Positions 18,324 to 26,987 of a stretch of DNA of 64,000 nt are shown here, in pieces. A program made the translations under genes and the position numbers. The stretch comes from Bacillota bacterium (GTDB lineage: Bacteria; Bacillota; Clostridia; Lachnospirales; Lachnospiraceae): positions 35,440 to 99,439 of the forward strand of contig JAEZKU010000067.1 of assembly GCA_023436065.1 (NCBI GenBank), read 5' to 3'. Every line of letters begins with the position of its first letter. Positions within the stretch are counted from its first letter, which is position 1. The notes below the pieces were generated by a model. It did not search any database. It saw only the letters and a list, made by a program, of their open reading frames with translations, and was not told where the DNA came from.

Positions 18324-18899
18324 CTATAGCAGCTTCTCATAAAGCCTGAACCAGGGTATTCCATAAGCACCGTACCCCAAATCCACTCTTGCAATATATT
18401 GATAGCCGCAGCTTTCGTATAAATGCATCGCTGGGATATTCTTTTCGTTCACATCAAGCCGGATTGCCTTTATTCCATTTTCATGACCGTATTCCTCTGC
18501 AAATTGAAGCAATCGCCTTCCAATTCCAAGTTTCAGATAGTCAGGATGCACTGCCAGGGTATGTATCACATAGATCCGGTCATAGCTTCCCTCGTACTGC
18601 CAAGTGCCCTTCTCATATCCGTTCTCCGGCTCGTGGCTTAAGATGACCGTTCCCACGATTTTATCCTTCAGCCTTACGATAAAGAGGCAATCTTGCTCTA
18701 ATCCATGTACTGCATCTTCTCTGACAGGATATATTCCTTTTCTCCATCCGGGATAATTCATCCCCTTTTCCAAGAAATCGTTAATGTCATCGTAAAGTAC
18801 GGCAATCTCGTCTATATCCTTTTCTGTCCCTTTTTCTATCTTAAGCTCCATTTCCATCTTCTCTATTGCTTCCATTCCCTTCTCTTTTGTTGTTTGCAT
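18324..18899 (-). CDS. GNAT family N-acetyltransferase
   Basis: 191 aa. The acetyl-CoA-binding core is clear: VIHTLAVHPDYLKLGIGRRLLQFAEEYG, then IRLDVNEKNIPAMHLYESCGY. Substrate unknown. Two starts are possible, ATG 18899 or the in-frame ATG 18875, because the ribosome site and start region is duplicated (26-bp tandem repeat at 18875-18952). It lies between the prs terminator and the PBP gene and is transcribed in the same direction as the PBP gene, whose stop is 86 bases upstream. Confidence 0.88.
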   Translation of the reverse strand: MQTTKEKGMEAIEKMEMELKIEKGTEKDIDEIAVLYDDINDFLEKGMNYPGWRKGIYPVREDAVHGLEQDCLFIVRLKDKIVGTVILSHEPENGYEKGTWQYEGSYDRIYVIHTLAVHPDYLKLGIGRRLLQFAEEYGHENGIKAIRLDVNEKNIPAMHLYESCGYQYIARVDLGYGAYGIPWFRLYEKLL

Positions 18900-18952
18900 G
18901 TTCCCTTCTCTTTTGTTGTTTTCATGTTCCCCTTCTCATTTGTCGTATCCGG
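18875..18952 (-). repeat. 26-bp tandem repeat carrying ribosome site and start codon
   Basis: Two nearly identical 26-bp units (18875-18900, 18901-18926) and one degenerate unit (18927-18952). Each good unit reads, on the minus strand, CAACAAAAGAGAAGGGAA. The duplication places two AGAAGGGAA ribosome sites and ATGs one after the other. An ATG in the middle unit (18925) is out of frame and stops after 20 codons. Confidence 0.75.
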
Positions 18953-18984
18953 TGAGTCCGGTTTCGCATTATGATGCGACTATT

Positions 18985-21411
18985 CTACTCACCGGGAGTA
19001 TTCTTGATACCCTCCGATGCCATACCGGACGGGAGGTTCTCAGAGTCGGTAACTGAACCTCCCCCTGTACCTGTATCCCCGATCGTAGCAGGGTCTTCCT
19101 CCATCGTTTCCGTGCCCTCGGTATTCGCAGGATCAGCATCAGTTTCTTCCTCAGTAGTGTCCTCAGACCCCATCGGATTCTCTCCCTCAGTCGTATCCTT
19201 AGACTCCATAGTGTCTTCAGCCTCCGTGCCATCCTCAGTCTTTGTGGCATCATCGGCTTCTGTATTCTCACGGTTAGGCTTTTCTTCGTCGCTCACCGTT
19301 TCCCCGCTCTCCTGCGGTAAGGCAGTCTGATCCTGAAGCTCCTTCTCAGCCTTATCCTGAGCCTCAGAAAGTGCTTTCTCCTTCTCCTTGGCTTCCTTTT
19401 CTGCCTCCAGCTCCGCCCGCCAATCATAAAGCTCAAATTCCCTAGTCATGGATTTTGTATGGATCTCTTCCATAAAATTATGCCATATGATTCCGGGATA
19501 ACTGGCTCCCTGTAGATCAGGAACCGATTTTGGCAAATCATAACCGACCCAGACACTGGTAGTATAGTACGGGGTGTATCCCACGAACCATCCGTCCTTC
19601 TTATCGTTGGTCGTACCGGTCTTACCCGCGCTTACCGTATGAGATAAGCCCAGACCCCGGCCCGTACCGTTTTTGATGACTCCCATCATCTCCTCAGTCA
19701 TGATTCTGGCTGCCTTGGTCTGATAAATCTGTTTTGTCTCCATCGCGTCTCCGACAATCTCATTGCCCTCGGAATCCATGATTTTAACAATACAGGTGGG
19801 TGTCCTGTAATAACCGTCATTCTCCACGGTAGCATATGCTGCTGCCATCTCTACCGGACTGGCTCCGACTGTTAATCCGCCGAGTGCGGCGGCCAGAGTA
19901 TAATCACTTTCTTTTATTTTCGTAAAATTCATATTCAGCAGATAGGATAAGCCCACCCTGGGAGACAGCTCACTAAACAGCTTCCAGGCTATGGTATTCT
20001 TAGATAATTCAATCGCACGCTGCAGCTTCATTTTACCGGAATAGCCCCCTCCGGCATTTTTCGGTCCGTCCTTGATCTTCTCATCCACAACAATACTATC
20101 CGGTGTATACTCTCTCTCAAAGGAGGGTGTATAGACGATTAAGGGCTTGACTGAACTGCCAGGCTGCCGGTAGCTTTGATAAGCACGGTTTAGAGTATAT
20201 CCCTCAAGCTTCTGTTCCCGTCCGCCGACAATAGCCACGACTCTTCCGCTGTCATTGTCAATGCAGACTGCCGCGCCCTGCATCTGATATACTCCTTCCT
20301 CATTGACCTTTTTAAATTCCTTCAAGGCCTTGTCCACCGATTTCTGGAGAAGCTTCTGTTTATCCAGTTCAATAGAGGTATAAATCCGGTAGCCGCTCGT
20401 ATAAAGCTCCTTCTGATACCGGTCATATAATTCCTCATATGCAGTCTCGTATTCTTTGCGATCCTCCTCACTTTCGAACTGATTGCGGAAGGTAAAGCCT
20501 GCTTCCTTCATTAAAGCACGGATCGCACAGTAATAAGTATAGGTCTCTACATAATTTCTTTTCTTCGTCTTATCCTGATGCAGTTCTATCTTCTCATTGA
20601 CTGCTTCCGAATATTGCTCGGCTGTGATCATTCCTTCTTCAAAAAGCTGCTTCAGAATTCGATCCCTGCGCTCAAGGGTATTTTCCATATTAGTCAGGGG
20701 ATTGTATCGATTCGGGCTGTTCGGAATAGCACACAGAAATACGATTTGCGACATACTGAGTCCCGAAACTCCCTTCCCGAAATATCCCCGTGCTGCTGCC
20801 TGCAAGCCATAATGACCATTTGCACAATACATATCGTTGAGATAGAACTCCATGATCTGGGCTTTGGTATATTTCTTCTCCAGTTCCTGTGCGATGAAGA
20901 TCTCCTCAATCTTTCTTTCATAGGTTACATTCTGGGTCAGGAAGACACTTCTTGCCAGCTGTTGTGTAATCGTGCTGGCCCCCTGGGTAATCTTCCCTTT
21001 ATGCTTAATGAGGGCAATAGCGGCTCTGATATTAGCCAGATAATCCACTCCGTCATGCTCCAGGAATTTGCGGTCCTCTGATACCACCATGGCCTTGATT
21101 GCGATTTCAGGAATATCCTCATATTTAATATAATATACATCCTTTTCGGATTTCAGGGTTGAGATCAGATTACCGTCCGCATCATAGACAAGACCGGTCT
21201 GAGAAGCCTTGAAGGTGTCCTCAGTAGAGGCCCTTGCCTTCAGCTTTGCGTCTGCCTGCAGCTCAAGGATCTGCCTGCCGTAAGCGCGATAAAAGTAAAA
21301 GATACTTACCGCAATTACGATCAATACTCCCAGCGTAACCAACTGCGAGATCAACTTCATCCTCTGTCCGAGGCTCTTCGTTTCCTTCTTTCCTGTACGT
21401 TTCTTAGGCAT
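18985..21411 (-). CDS. Class A penicillin-binding protein (PBP1A type)
   Basis: 808 aa. A short basic head and a membrane helix (about 24-43) precede a GT51 glycosyltransferase domain: EDRKFLEHDG with Glu112, QGASTITQQLARS, and KKYTKAQIMEFYLN. The transpeptidase domain has SSVK (Ser419), SKN (470-472) and KTGT (597-600). It polymerises and crosslinks peptidoglycan outside the membrane. The last 120 residues are a disordered Glu/Thr/Asp/Gly-rich tail with loose DTTE/DTME repeats. Ribosome site GGAGG. It lies 18 bases after the YhaN-like gene and is probably cotranscribed with it. Confidence 0.96.
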   Translation of the reverse strand: MPKKRTGKKETKSLGQRMKLISQLVTLGVLIVIAVSIFYFYRAYGRQILELQADAKLKARASTEDTFKASQTGLVYDADGNLISTLKSEKDVYYIKYEDIPEIAIKAMVVSEDRKFLEHDGVDYLANIRAAIALIKHKGKITQGASTITQQLARSVFLTQNVTYERKIEEIFIAQELEKKYTKAQIMEFYLNDMYCANGHYGLQAAARGYFGKGVSGLSMSQIVFLCAIPNSPNRYNPLTNMENTLERRDRILKQLFEEGMITAEQYSEAVNEKIELHQDKTKKRNYVETYTYYCAIRALMKEAGFTFRNQFESEEDRKEYETAYEELYDRYQKELYTSGYRIYTSIELDKQKLLQKSVDKALKEFKKVNEEGVYQMQGAAVCIDNDSGRVVAIVGGREQKLEGYTLNRAYQSYRQPGSSVKPLIVYTPSFEREYTPDSIVVDEKIKDGPKNAGGGYSGKMKLQRAIELSKNTIAWKLFSELSPRVGLSYLLNMNFTKIKESDYTLAAALGGLTVGASPVEMAAAYATVENDGYYRTPTCIVKIMDSEGNEIVGDAMETKQIYQTKAARIMTEEMMGVIKNGTGRGLGLSHTVSAGKTGTTNDKKDGWFVGYTPYYTTSVWVGYDLPKSVPDLQGASYPGIIWHNFMEEIHTKSMTREFELYDWRAELEAEKEAKEKEKALSEAQDKAEKELQDQTALPQESGETVSDEEKPNRENTEADDATKTEDGTEAEDTMESKDTTEGENPMGSEDTTEEETDADPANTEGTETMEEDPATIGDTGTGGGSVTDSENLPSGMASEGIKNTPGE

Positions 21412-21429
21412 GGCGGGTCCTCCATGATA

Positions 21430-23520
21430 TTAGGACAGGTCCACCAAATGATAAGGTATTCCCATCTCTTCAAGTATTCTCTTCTCCCTCTTGTGACAGG
21501 TAAAGAGAAGTATCTGTCTGCGTGTTGATATTTGTCTCAGTGCTGCTCCGACTCTGATATCATCATATAAGGCAAAGCTGTCATCCAGCAGCAGGGGAAC
21601 CTCTTCAGCTCCCAGCAGCAGATCTGCCACTGCCATACGAAGTGCAAAGTATACCTGGTCGATCGTTCCGGCACTTAGCCTGTCCAGCAGGATATAATCT
21701 CCATTCCAGCCTACCTTGACCTCCAGTTTCTCGTCAATCTTCAAATCACCGTACCGCTCTCCTGTTACGTCGAAGATAATCTCTGAGACCGCTTGATTGA
21801 GTTGTTGTCCGAAGCTGTCGTGAATATCAGAAGATATATCCTGGATAGAGGATAAGGCTAACTTAATTGCCTCCAGCTCTATGGTATTCTCCTTCTGGGT
21901 CTGTACTAATTCCTTATATCTCTCCTGATTGCGAAGCAGCTGTTCTTCATTGCCCTCCAGGGAAGAGATCTCCCATTTTAATTTTTCTATGGCAAGCCGG
22001 CAGGTATCTGCCTGAGTGTTCAGCTCCCTTTGCTGCCCCGAGTTTTCCTGCTGCTTTCGGCGAATCACTTCCTGAAGCTGCTGCATGGATTCCGGAGTCA
22101 ACTCCTCCTTCGGAAGAAAGTACTGCATGTATTTCATGATGATATCATATACGGAATCCCTACTGTCATCCAGTGCATTCTTTCTATTCTCTAAGTCTTT
22201 CAGCTGTTCCCTCACGTTCTCAAGTGCATAGAACTCTTTTTGCACCTTTTCCAGCTTATCCTCTAACACGGCAATGCTTTCGGCTTGATTTCTCGTAAAT
22301 ATATCATTTAGACTGTTCCTGTCCAGTATTATTCCCTGCTCAAGCTCTTTCACCTCTGCCTGATATTGTTCATATCCCTTTTTGTTCCTTCCTTGAAGAA
22401 CGAAGAATACCCCAAAACCGGACAGAACGGCTACTATTGCCAGAAGCATTCCTACCATGGAAACACCTGAAGCCACTAGCGCAATAACTGCGATTAAGCT
22501 TCCGGGTAGAAGTGTGAATAGATAACTCTTTGCTTCACTCTGTTTCTTAAGCTTATATTCGTTATGAAGCTCACCGAGCTTCCTGTCCTTTTCTGTGATC
22601 TTTGCTGTCAGTGCTTCGGCAAGCTTCTTATCTTCCTTCAGTGTATCCACGGAGCGCTGTGCTTTCTCACCGGCTGTTATCCTTCGTTTTATTTCTTCCT
22701 CCTGCACCTCTGCCTGAGCCGCTTGTCTTGTAAGCTCCTGATAGGTACGATATTTCTCTAGGATTGCAGGAAGCTGCTTCATACGCTCCTCAGTCTCATG
22801 ATCCCATGCAGCCGCCAAGGCTTCTCTCCGGCTTACCAGCTCCCGCTCCAGTTGCTGTTTGTCGTGAAGCTGCAGAGTTAACTGATCGATGCGCTCTTCT
22901 CTCGCCAAGCCTTCTTCAATCTCAGTCTGCAGAGCCTTCAGTGCTGTGGTACTCAGAGTAGGCTCAAGCTGCTTTCTCTGCTCATTCAGCGTACTGACCG
23001 CTTTTGCCACATTGACTTCTTTGCTTTTGGCTACCGACAGATTAGCAATATAATTCCTGACCTGTGCAGCCAGCTCCGAATCTGTCTGAGCCTTCAGCTG
23101 CTCAATACTCACGGTATTGCGAAAGGTAGATTCGGTCAGTCCGGGAACCAGTTCACTAATTAACCCTTCCCGAAGCTTAACTTCTCTACCTGTAGACAAA
23201 TCCATGATGGTAAAGCTCTTATCATTCGCATGAAAGCTGCGAGTCAGACGGTATTTCCTGTCTCCTGCATCGATATCCATACTCCCGCCGTAAGCTCCCG
23301 GATAACCCCAGGGCAGATACCTCGTGTATATGTCCTCCTTCGAAGCCGCACCCCTGCCTCTGAGTCTCTCGATGCCGAACAGCATCCCCTTGATAAAGGT
23401 ATGTAAGGTAGTCTTACCTGCTTCATTCTGTCCATAGATCAGATTGATGCCGGGCTGAAGTTCTATCTCTTTCTCGCGAAACCGCCCAAAATAGTTCATT
23501 TTCAGCTTTGTTATCAGCAT
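21430..23520 (-). CDS. YhaN/SbcC-like AAA ATPase with coiled coils
   Basis: 696 aa. Walker A GQNEAGKT (30-37) sits at the N-terminus. Long coiled-coil arms fill about 170-600, interrupted by a hydrophobic stretch (about 345-380, SYLFTLLPGSLIAVIALVAS) that looks like two membrane helices. The C-terminal signature LSAGTIDQVYFALRMA and Walker B PLLLDDSFALYDD complete the ABC-type head. This is the YhaN pattern, where the ATPase partners a Mre11-like nuclease. ATG 23520 is used; the longer frame starts inside the upstream gene without a ribosome site. Confidence 0.85.
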   Translation of the reverse strand: MLITKLKMNYFGRFREKEIELQPGINLIYGQNEAGKTTLHTFIKGMLFGIERLRGRGAASKEDIYTRYLPWGYPGAYGGSMDIDAGDRKYRLTRSFHANDKSFTIMDLSTGREVKLREGLISELVPGLTESTFRNTVSIEQLKAQTDSELAAQVRNYIANLSVAKSKEVNVAKAVSTLNEQRKQLEPTLSTTALKALQTEIEEGLAREERIDQLTLQLHDKQQLERELVSRREALAAAWDHETEERMKQLPAILEKYRTYQELTRQAAQAEVQEEEIKRRITAGEKAQRSVDTLKEDKKLAEALTAKITEKDRKLGELHNEYKLKKQSEAKSYLFTLLPGSLIAVIALVASGVSMVGMLLAIVAVLSGFGVFFVLQGRNKKGYEQYQAEVKELEQGIILDRNSLNDIFTRNQAESIAVLEDKLEKVQKEFYALENVREQLKDLENRKNALDDSRDSVYDIIMKYMQYFLPKEELTPESMQQLQEVIRRKQQENSGQQRELNTQADTCRLAIEKLKWEISSLEGNEEQLLRNQERYKELVQTQKENTIELEAIKLALSSIQDISSDIHDSFGQQLNQAVSEIIFDVTGERYGDLKIDEKLEVKVGWNGDYILLDRLSAGTIDQVYFALRMAVADLLLGAEEVPLLLDDSFALYDDIRVGAALRQISTRRQILLFTCHKREKRILEEMGIPYHLVDLS

Positions 23521-23536
23521 ATTCGCACCAACCCTT

Positions 23537-24604
23537 TCATTCCTTAGCATTTAAAAGCGCTTCGATTCCATAATAAAGCGCCTTCCTGGCAATCTCGTCC
23601 TGTCCGGCTGACTCCCTGATTTTTCGGATGAACATACCGATCACATTGTCAGAATTCTCTTTATAAAGTGCATCAAAGTCATAATCCGGAACAGACTGGT
23701 CCTCAATCTCAAGTACATTTCCAAGACCTTTTAGTGCTTCCTTATCAAAATGAATTGTCTCATCCCGTACTCCCTGAATTGTAAAAGAGTAGATGTGATC
23801 TGTGCCACTCTCCTTCATGATCTCTCTGGCCTGATCCTGTAAGGAACCGTTGGTCGTATCCTGCGCAACATTCAGAATACACCTTTTATATTGTCTGAGG
23901 GAGTGCGGTACAAAGCGTGCCGAGGTCTGCACCCTGCCTTCGCTATCCAGGTTAATCTCGCCTATGATATAGCCGCGTTCTCCCACTTCGTTCTTATCCA
24001 GGGGCTCCAAGGACCCGCAATAGGCGATTTTCTCCGTAATGAATTCCGGCTTATGGATATGCCCAAGAGCAATATAGTCAAAGCCAAGTTCCGCAAGCTT
24101 CTTCCGGTTCATCGGAATGTTTCTCTCATCCCCACCGTGAGCCAGCAGAATATGAAGTTTATTATTCTGCTTCGGCTTAATGCCGTCATAGAGGGGCTCT
24201 GTAATATCCTTACTACGAAAGCTAAGGCCGTAAACCTCGGCTCCAAGCTCCGCATATTCCTTCACCTCCGGGCTGTCTTGTAGGAAGAAATGTATCTTCT
24301 CATCCCAGGCAAAATCCTGATAGTAAGACCTTGGTCCGATATAATCGTGATTCCCCGCCATAATAACTGCCTTGGCTGTCTCCAGCCTGCTTAATATGTA
24401 ATTAACCTCCTTAAGCTCCCTTACCAGGGGCTGGCGGTGAAACATATCTCCTGCAATCAACAGAAGATCTACTTTCTCCTCATTGCAGATCCGGACAATA
24501 TCCTGAAAGCTGGTCCAGATCTCCTTTTCCCTCTGTGGTCCCCAGGGCATGTTCGAGTCCGGAGTCGCACCCAGATGAATATCCGCAATATGAATAAATT
24601 TCAT
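23537..24604 (-). CDS. Mre11/SbcD/YhaO-like DNA exonuclease (metallophosphoesterase)
   Basis: 355 aa. All phosphoesterase motifs are present: FIHIADIHLG, LLLIAGDMFHR, IMAGNHDY, LLAHGGD and LGHIHKPE. With the next gene it should form an SbcCD/YhaNO-type complex that processes DNA ends or hairpins. Ribosome site GGGAGGG. First gene of the group with the YhaN-like ATPase and the PBP. A long inverted-repeat element (24661-24788) lies immediately upstream. Confidence 0.9.
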   Translation of the reverse strand: MKFIHIADIHLGATPDSNMPWGPQREKEIWTSFQDIVRICNEEKVDLLLIAGDMFHRQPLVRELKEVNYILSRLETAKAVIMAGNHDYIGPRSYYQDFAWDEKIHFFLQDSPEVKEYAELGAEVYGLSFRSKDITEPLYDGIKPKQNNKLHILLAHGGDERNIPMNRKKLAELGFDYIALGHIHKPEFITEKIAYCGSLEPLDKNEVGERGYIIGEINLDSEGRVQTSARFVPHSLRQYKRCILNVAQDTTNGSLQDQAREIMKESGTDHIYSFTIQGVRDETIHFDKEALKGLGNVLEIEDQSVPDYDFDALYKENSDNVIGMFIRKIRESAGQDEIARKALYYGIEALLNAKE

Positions 24605-24660
24605 AAGTCCCTCCCATTCCAGCTATAGCTAGCAGTACTATGCTATACTAATCATTAGCC

Positions 24661-24788
24661 GTGTCAAAAGGTCATGCTGCGTATGCAGCATTGACTGATT
24701 GCAAAGAATGGCAGTTGAAGAGCTTGCTTTTCAACTGCTATTACTGTGCAATTAGACACATCATGTGAATGATGTGTCCTTTTGACAC
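24661..24788. repeat. Long inverted-repeat element B (GTGTCAAA family)
   Basis: The outer stem GTGTCAAAAGG / CCTTTTGACAC is perfect. Inside are two side hairpins, ATGCTGC-GTAT-GCAGCAT on the left arm and GACACATCAT-GTGA-ATGATGTGTC on the right arm, and a central stem GCAGTTGAA / TTCAACTGC capped by GAGCTTGC. Ends, central cap and overall plan match element A although the arm sequences differ. The ends carry TTGACA facing outward; to the right a TATTAT follows at 16 bases (24804-24809). Confidence 0.85.
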
Positions 24789-24952
24789 TTTAATCATCAA
24801 CTGTATTATCTCATAATTCCGAGACACCTCATGTCCCAGTTTCATATCTAATTTCATTATTATTTTTTTACAATCCCATCACTTTCTTCATTATACACAA
24901 AATCCTATCATTCCGCAAGCAAGCCGGCGAACACCCATTCTGTACATTCTCC

Positions 24953-24981
24953 TTGCATTTTCAGTGGTTTACGAGTATACT
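24953..24981 (+). promoter_or_regulatory. Promoter of the RimJ/RimL-like gene
   Basis: TTGCAT (24953-24958), 17-base spacer, TATACT (24976-24981), 43 bases before the ATG. Confidence 0.65.
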
Positions 24982-25024
24982 CATACTAATTTTACTGAAT
25001 CTACCATATGAAAGGAGCAATGCT

Positions 25025-25567
25025 ATGGTAACCCTGGAAACTGAAAGATTGATACTGAGACCCTTTGTGGAGAGTGATTTGGTACAGTTTTATGAATATG
25101 CCAAAACGCCGAATATCGGGCCAAATGCCGGATGGCAGCCTCACCGGGAGATTGAGGAATCACGACGAATTCTTACTAGCTTTATCCAGGACCAGGAGGT
25201 ATGGGCATTGGTCTTAAAGGAGGATAACCGGCTGGTCGGCTCTCTCGGTCTGCATGCAGATAAGCTTCGTACTGCTCCGGATGTGAAGATGCTTGGATAT
25301 GTCCTGTCGGAGGACTATTGGGGAAGGGGATTGATGACAGAAGCCGCAACCACTGCCATCCGATATGCCTTCGAGCATATGAACATCAAACTGTTGTCCG
25401 TACACCATTATAGCCACAATGAGCGTTCAAAGCGTGTCATCGAAAAATGTGGTTTCCGGTATGAGGGGACCCTGCGTCGCTGCACCCAGATTTTCAATGG
25501 TTGTATCTTCGATCTCTGCTGCTATTCGATGACCAAAGAAGAATGGCAGGAATTTGTATCCAAATAA
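25025..25567 (+). CDS. RimJ/RimL-type GNAT acetyltransferase
   Basis: 180 aa from ATG 25025, with AAAGGAG just upstream; the longer frame would run through the promoter. Typical segments: LETERLILRPFVESD at the N-terminus, the acetyl-CoA site LSEDYWGRGLMTEAATTAI, and HNERSKRVIEKCGFRYEG near the end. Members acetylate protein N-termini, aminoglycoside-like compounds or amino acids; the target is unknown. Monocistronic. A long palindrome lies downstream. Confidence 0.9.
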   Translation: MVTLETERLILRPFVESDLVQFYEYAKTPNIGPNAGWQPHREIEESRRILTSFIQDQEVWALVLKEDNRLVGSLGLHADKLRTAPDVKMLGYVLSEDYWGRGLMTEAATTAIRYAFEHMNIKLLSVHHYSHNERSKRVIEKCGFRYEGTLRRCTQIFNGCIFDLCCYSMTKEEWQEFVSK

Positions 25568-25708
25568 TCAAGCAATTTGATTTGGTCTATGCTATGATAT
25601 CCTCATACGGTACCGTTATCACAATTCATGGGAAGGATTTCTCGAAGGAAGTTAAGATTACATTACTCTCATGTTTTCATGCAAGGCTGGTGATATGATT
25701 GAAAAATT

Positions 25709-25785
25709 ATAAGAGAAGAGGTATCATGATATGACCCCACAAAGTCTAACTTTTTGGGGTCACATCATGATATCCCTTCTCTTAT
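25709..25785. repeat. Near-perfect 77-bp palindrome containing IS150-group-like ends
   Basis: Arms ATAAGAGAAG, TATCATGAT and TGACCCCA pair with few mismatches around AAAGTCTAACTTT. Its centre reads, on the minus strand, TGACCCCAAAAAGTTAGACT, which resembles the terminal repeat of IS150-group (IS3 family) elements. No transposase is near. It may also act as a bidirectional terminator between the convergent GNAT and holin-like genes. Confidence 0.75.
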
Positions 25786-25835
25786 TCAGTTAATTATTGG
25801 GCTATTTTCTACGCAACACTTTATTCTTTCTGTAC

Positions 25836-26135
25836 TTACTCTGCTGCGCTTTCTTGTCCGGTCATCGAATCCTGTTGTTCCCCGTTTCCATTTGATATAT
25901 TTCTGATCATTTCAAAAGCACCGGTACTTGCCAAACCGCTTGCCAGCCCTCCGAGTAAAATCTCCGGAGTAAAGATCCAGCCATTGATCCAGACATTTAA
26001 TACAATGCCAATTACTGCCAATATCAGCGGTATGAATTTATTGGGTATAAAGGAAATACTGTGCTTGATGATATATCCTATGCAAAGACATATCGCTAAT
26101 ACCACCACAACCACATATTTTGATAGAAACTCCAT
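25836..26135 (-). CDS. Phage-type holin family protein
   Basis: 99 aa. Two to three membrane helices (about 7-23, 29-52 and 57-75) and a charged hydrophilic tail (NGNGEQQDSMTGQE). The segment FIPLILAVIGIVLNVWING is typical of holins of phage and of stand-alone holin genes in Clostridia. No lysin or other phage gene is adjacent, so lysis is not implied. Ribosome site AAAGGAGAGA. Confidence 0.7.
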   Translation of the reverse strand: MEFLSKYVVVVVLAICLCIGYIIKHSISFIPNKFIPLILAVIGIVLNVWINGWIFTPEILLGGLASGLASTGAFEMIRNISNGNGEQQDSMTGQESAAE

Positions 26136-26270
26136 CCTGTCTCTCCTTTCCTGTTTCGATTATGCACTCCACATCCTATGTAGACATTCGTAATATTGTC
26201 CAATACAGAATATGATAAAGCCTCCGAAAACATGTCAAGGATTATCCCCATCTCTGCAGCTAAATTGGAG

Positions 26271-26987
26271 CTATTTTGCCGCAACACTGTTTTTCCAGGG
26301 TCTGTTCTTGCCAAGCCATCCCTTCTCTTCCCAATGTGCTTTATCCTCCGGGCCGGATCCCCACCCCGCAAGCTGCATTTTCCTCATCAGAAGGAACATT
26401 ACTTTCCTGCTCAATGACACCCTGGTGGGATTTCCTGCCGCCCCAAACTTATCTGCCATCACCTTCATATCATGCTCTATTTTCTCTTTATTTTCATCCT
26501 TTACTCCATCCCAGGACATTGCCATACTACGTACTTTATAAATTCGTATATCTGAAATACCCCAGAATTTCAAGCTGGTCTCAATGTCCTTCGCAGCCTC
26601 CTTCATGCCTGCGCCGGCACCAGAAGCAATCACTACTGCTCTCTTATAGTACATAATTTCCTTCGGTCTGTGACTGATCCACTGAACAAAAAGATGATCC
26701 AGCAATGCTTTCATCGATCCTGTGGTACGTAAACAGTATACCGGGGTTGTGAACACCAACAGGTCGGCTTCGTCCATACTCTGCGTGATCGGTTTAACCC
26801 ACTCATAATGCGGGCATTTATCCATACTCTTCAGACACTGATAGCAGCCGATACAAAAATGAGGCATATCCTTAGGCAGAAAGAATTCTGTAATGTCTTC
26901 TCCTGTTCCAAACTGATCGATAAGAATTCTTCCGACATGGTAGGAAGTTCCCTTATGACTTTGTCCGTGTATAATTACTATCTTCAT
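26271..26987 (-). CDS. NAD(P)H-dependent FMN reductase / flavodoxin-like oxidoreductase
   Basis: 238 aa. Flavodoxin-like fold: the phosphate-binding start MKIVIIHGQSHKGTSY, a CxxCxxC-like run (FCIGCYQCLKSMDKCPHY), and DEADLLVFTTPVYC as in IsaC/WrbA-type reductases. It likely binds FMN and reduces quinones, nitro-compounds or another electrophile. Its start overlaps the stop of the upstream TetR gene (ATGA, 26984-26987). That gene is probably its direct regulator. Confidence 0.85.
   Translation of the reverse strand: MKIVIIHGQSHKGTSYHVGRILIDQFGTGEDITEFFLPKDMPHFCIGCYQCLKSMDKCPHYEWVKPITQSMDEADLLVFTTPVYCLRTTGSMKALLDHLFVQWISHRPKEIMYYKRAVVIASGAGAGMKEAAKDIETSLKFWGISDIRIYKVRSMAMSWDGVKDENKEKIEHDMKVMADKFGAAGNPTRVSLSRKVMFLLMRKMQLAGWGSGPEDKAHWEEKGWLGKNRPWKNSVAAK

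Larger units (their letters stand above)
24605..25024. other. 420-bp gap between divergent nuclease and GNAT genes
   Basis: Holds inverted-repeat element B (24661-24788) and the promoter of the GNAT gene. No gene is seen. Confidence 0.7.

Noticed and set aside
25836..26135. Prophage
   Set aside because: Only a holin-like gene is present; neighbours are ordinary chromosomal genes.
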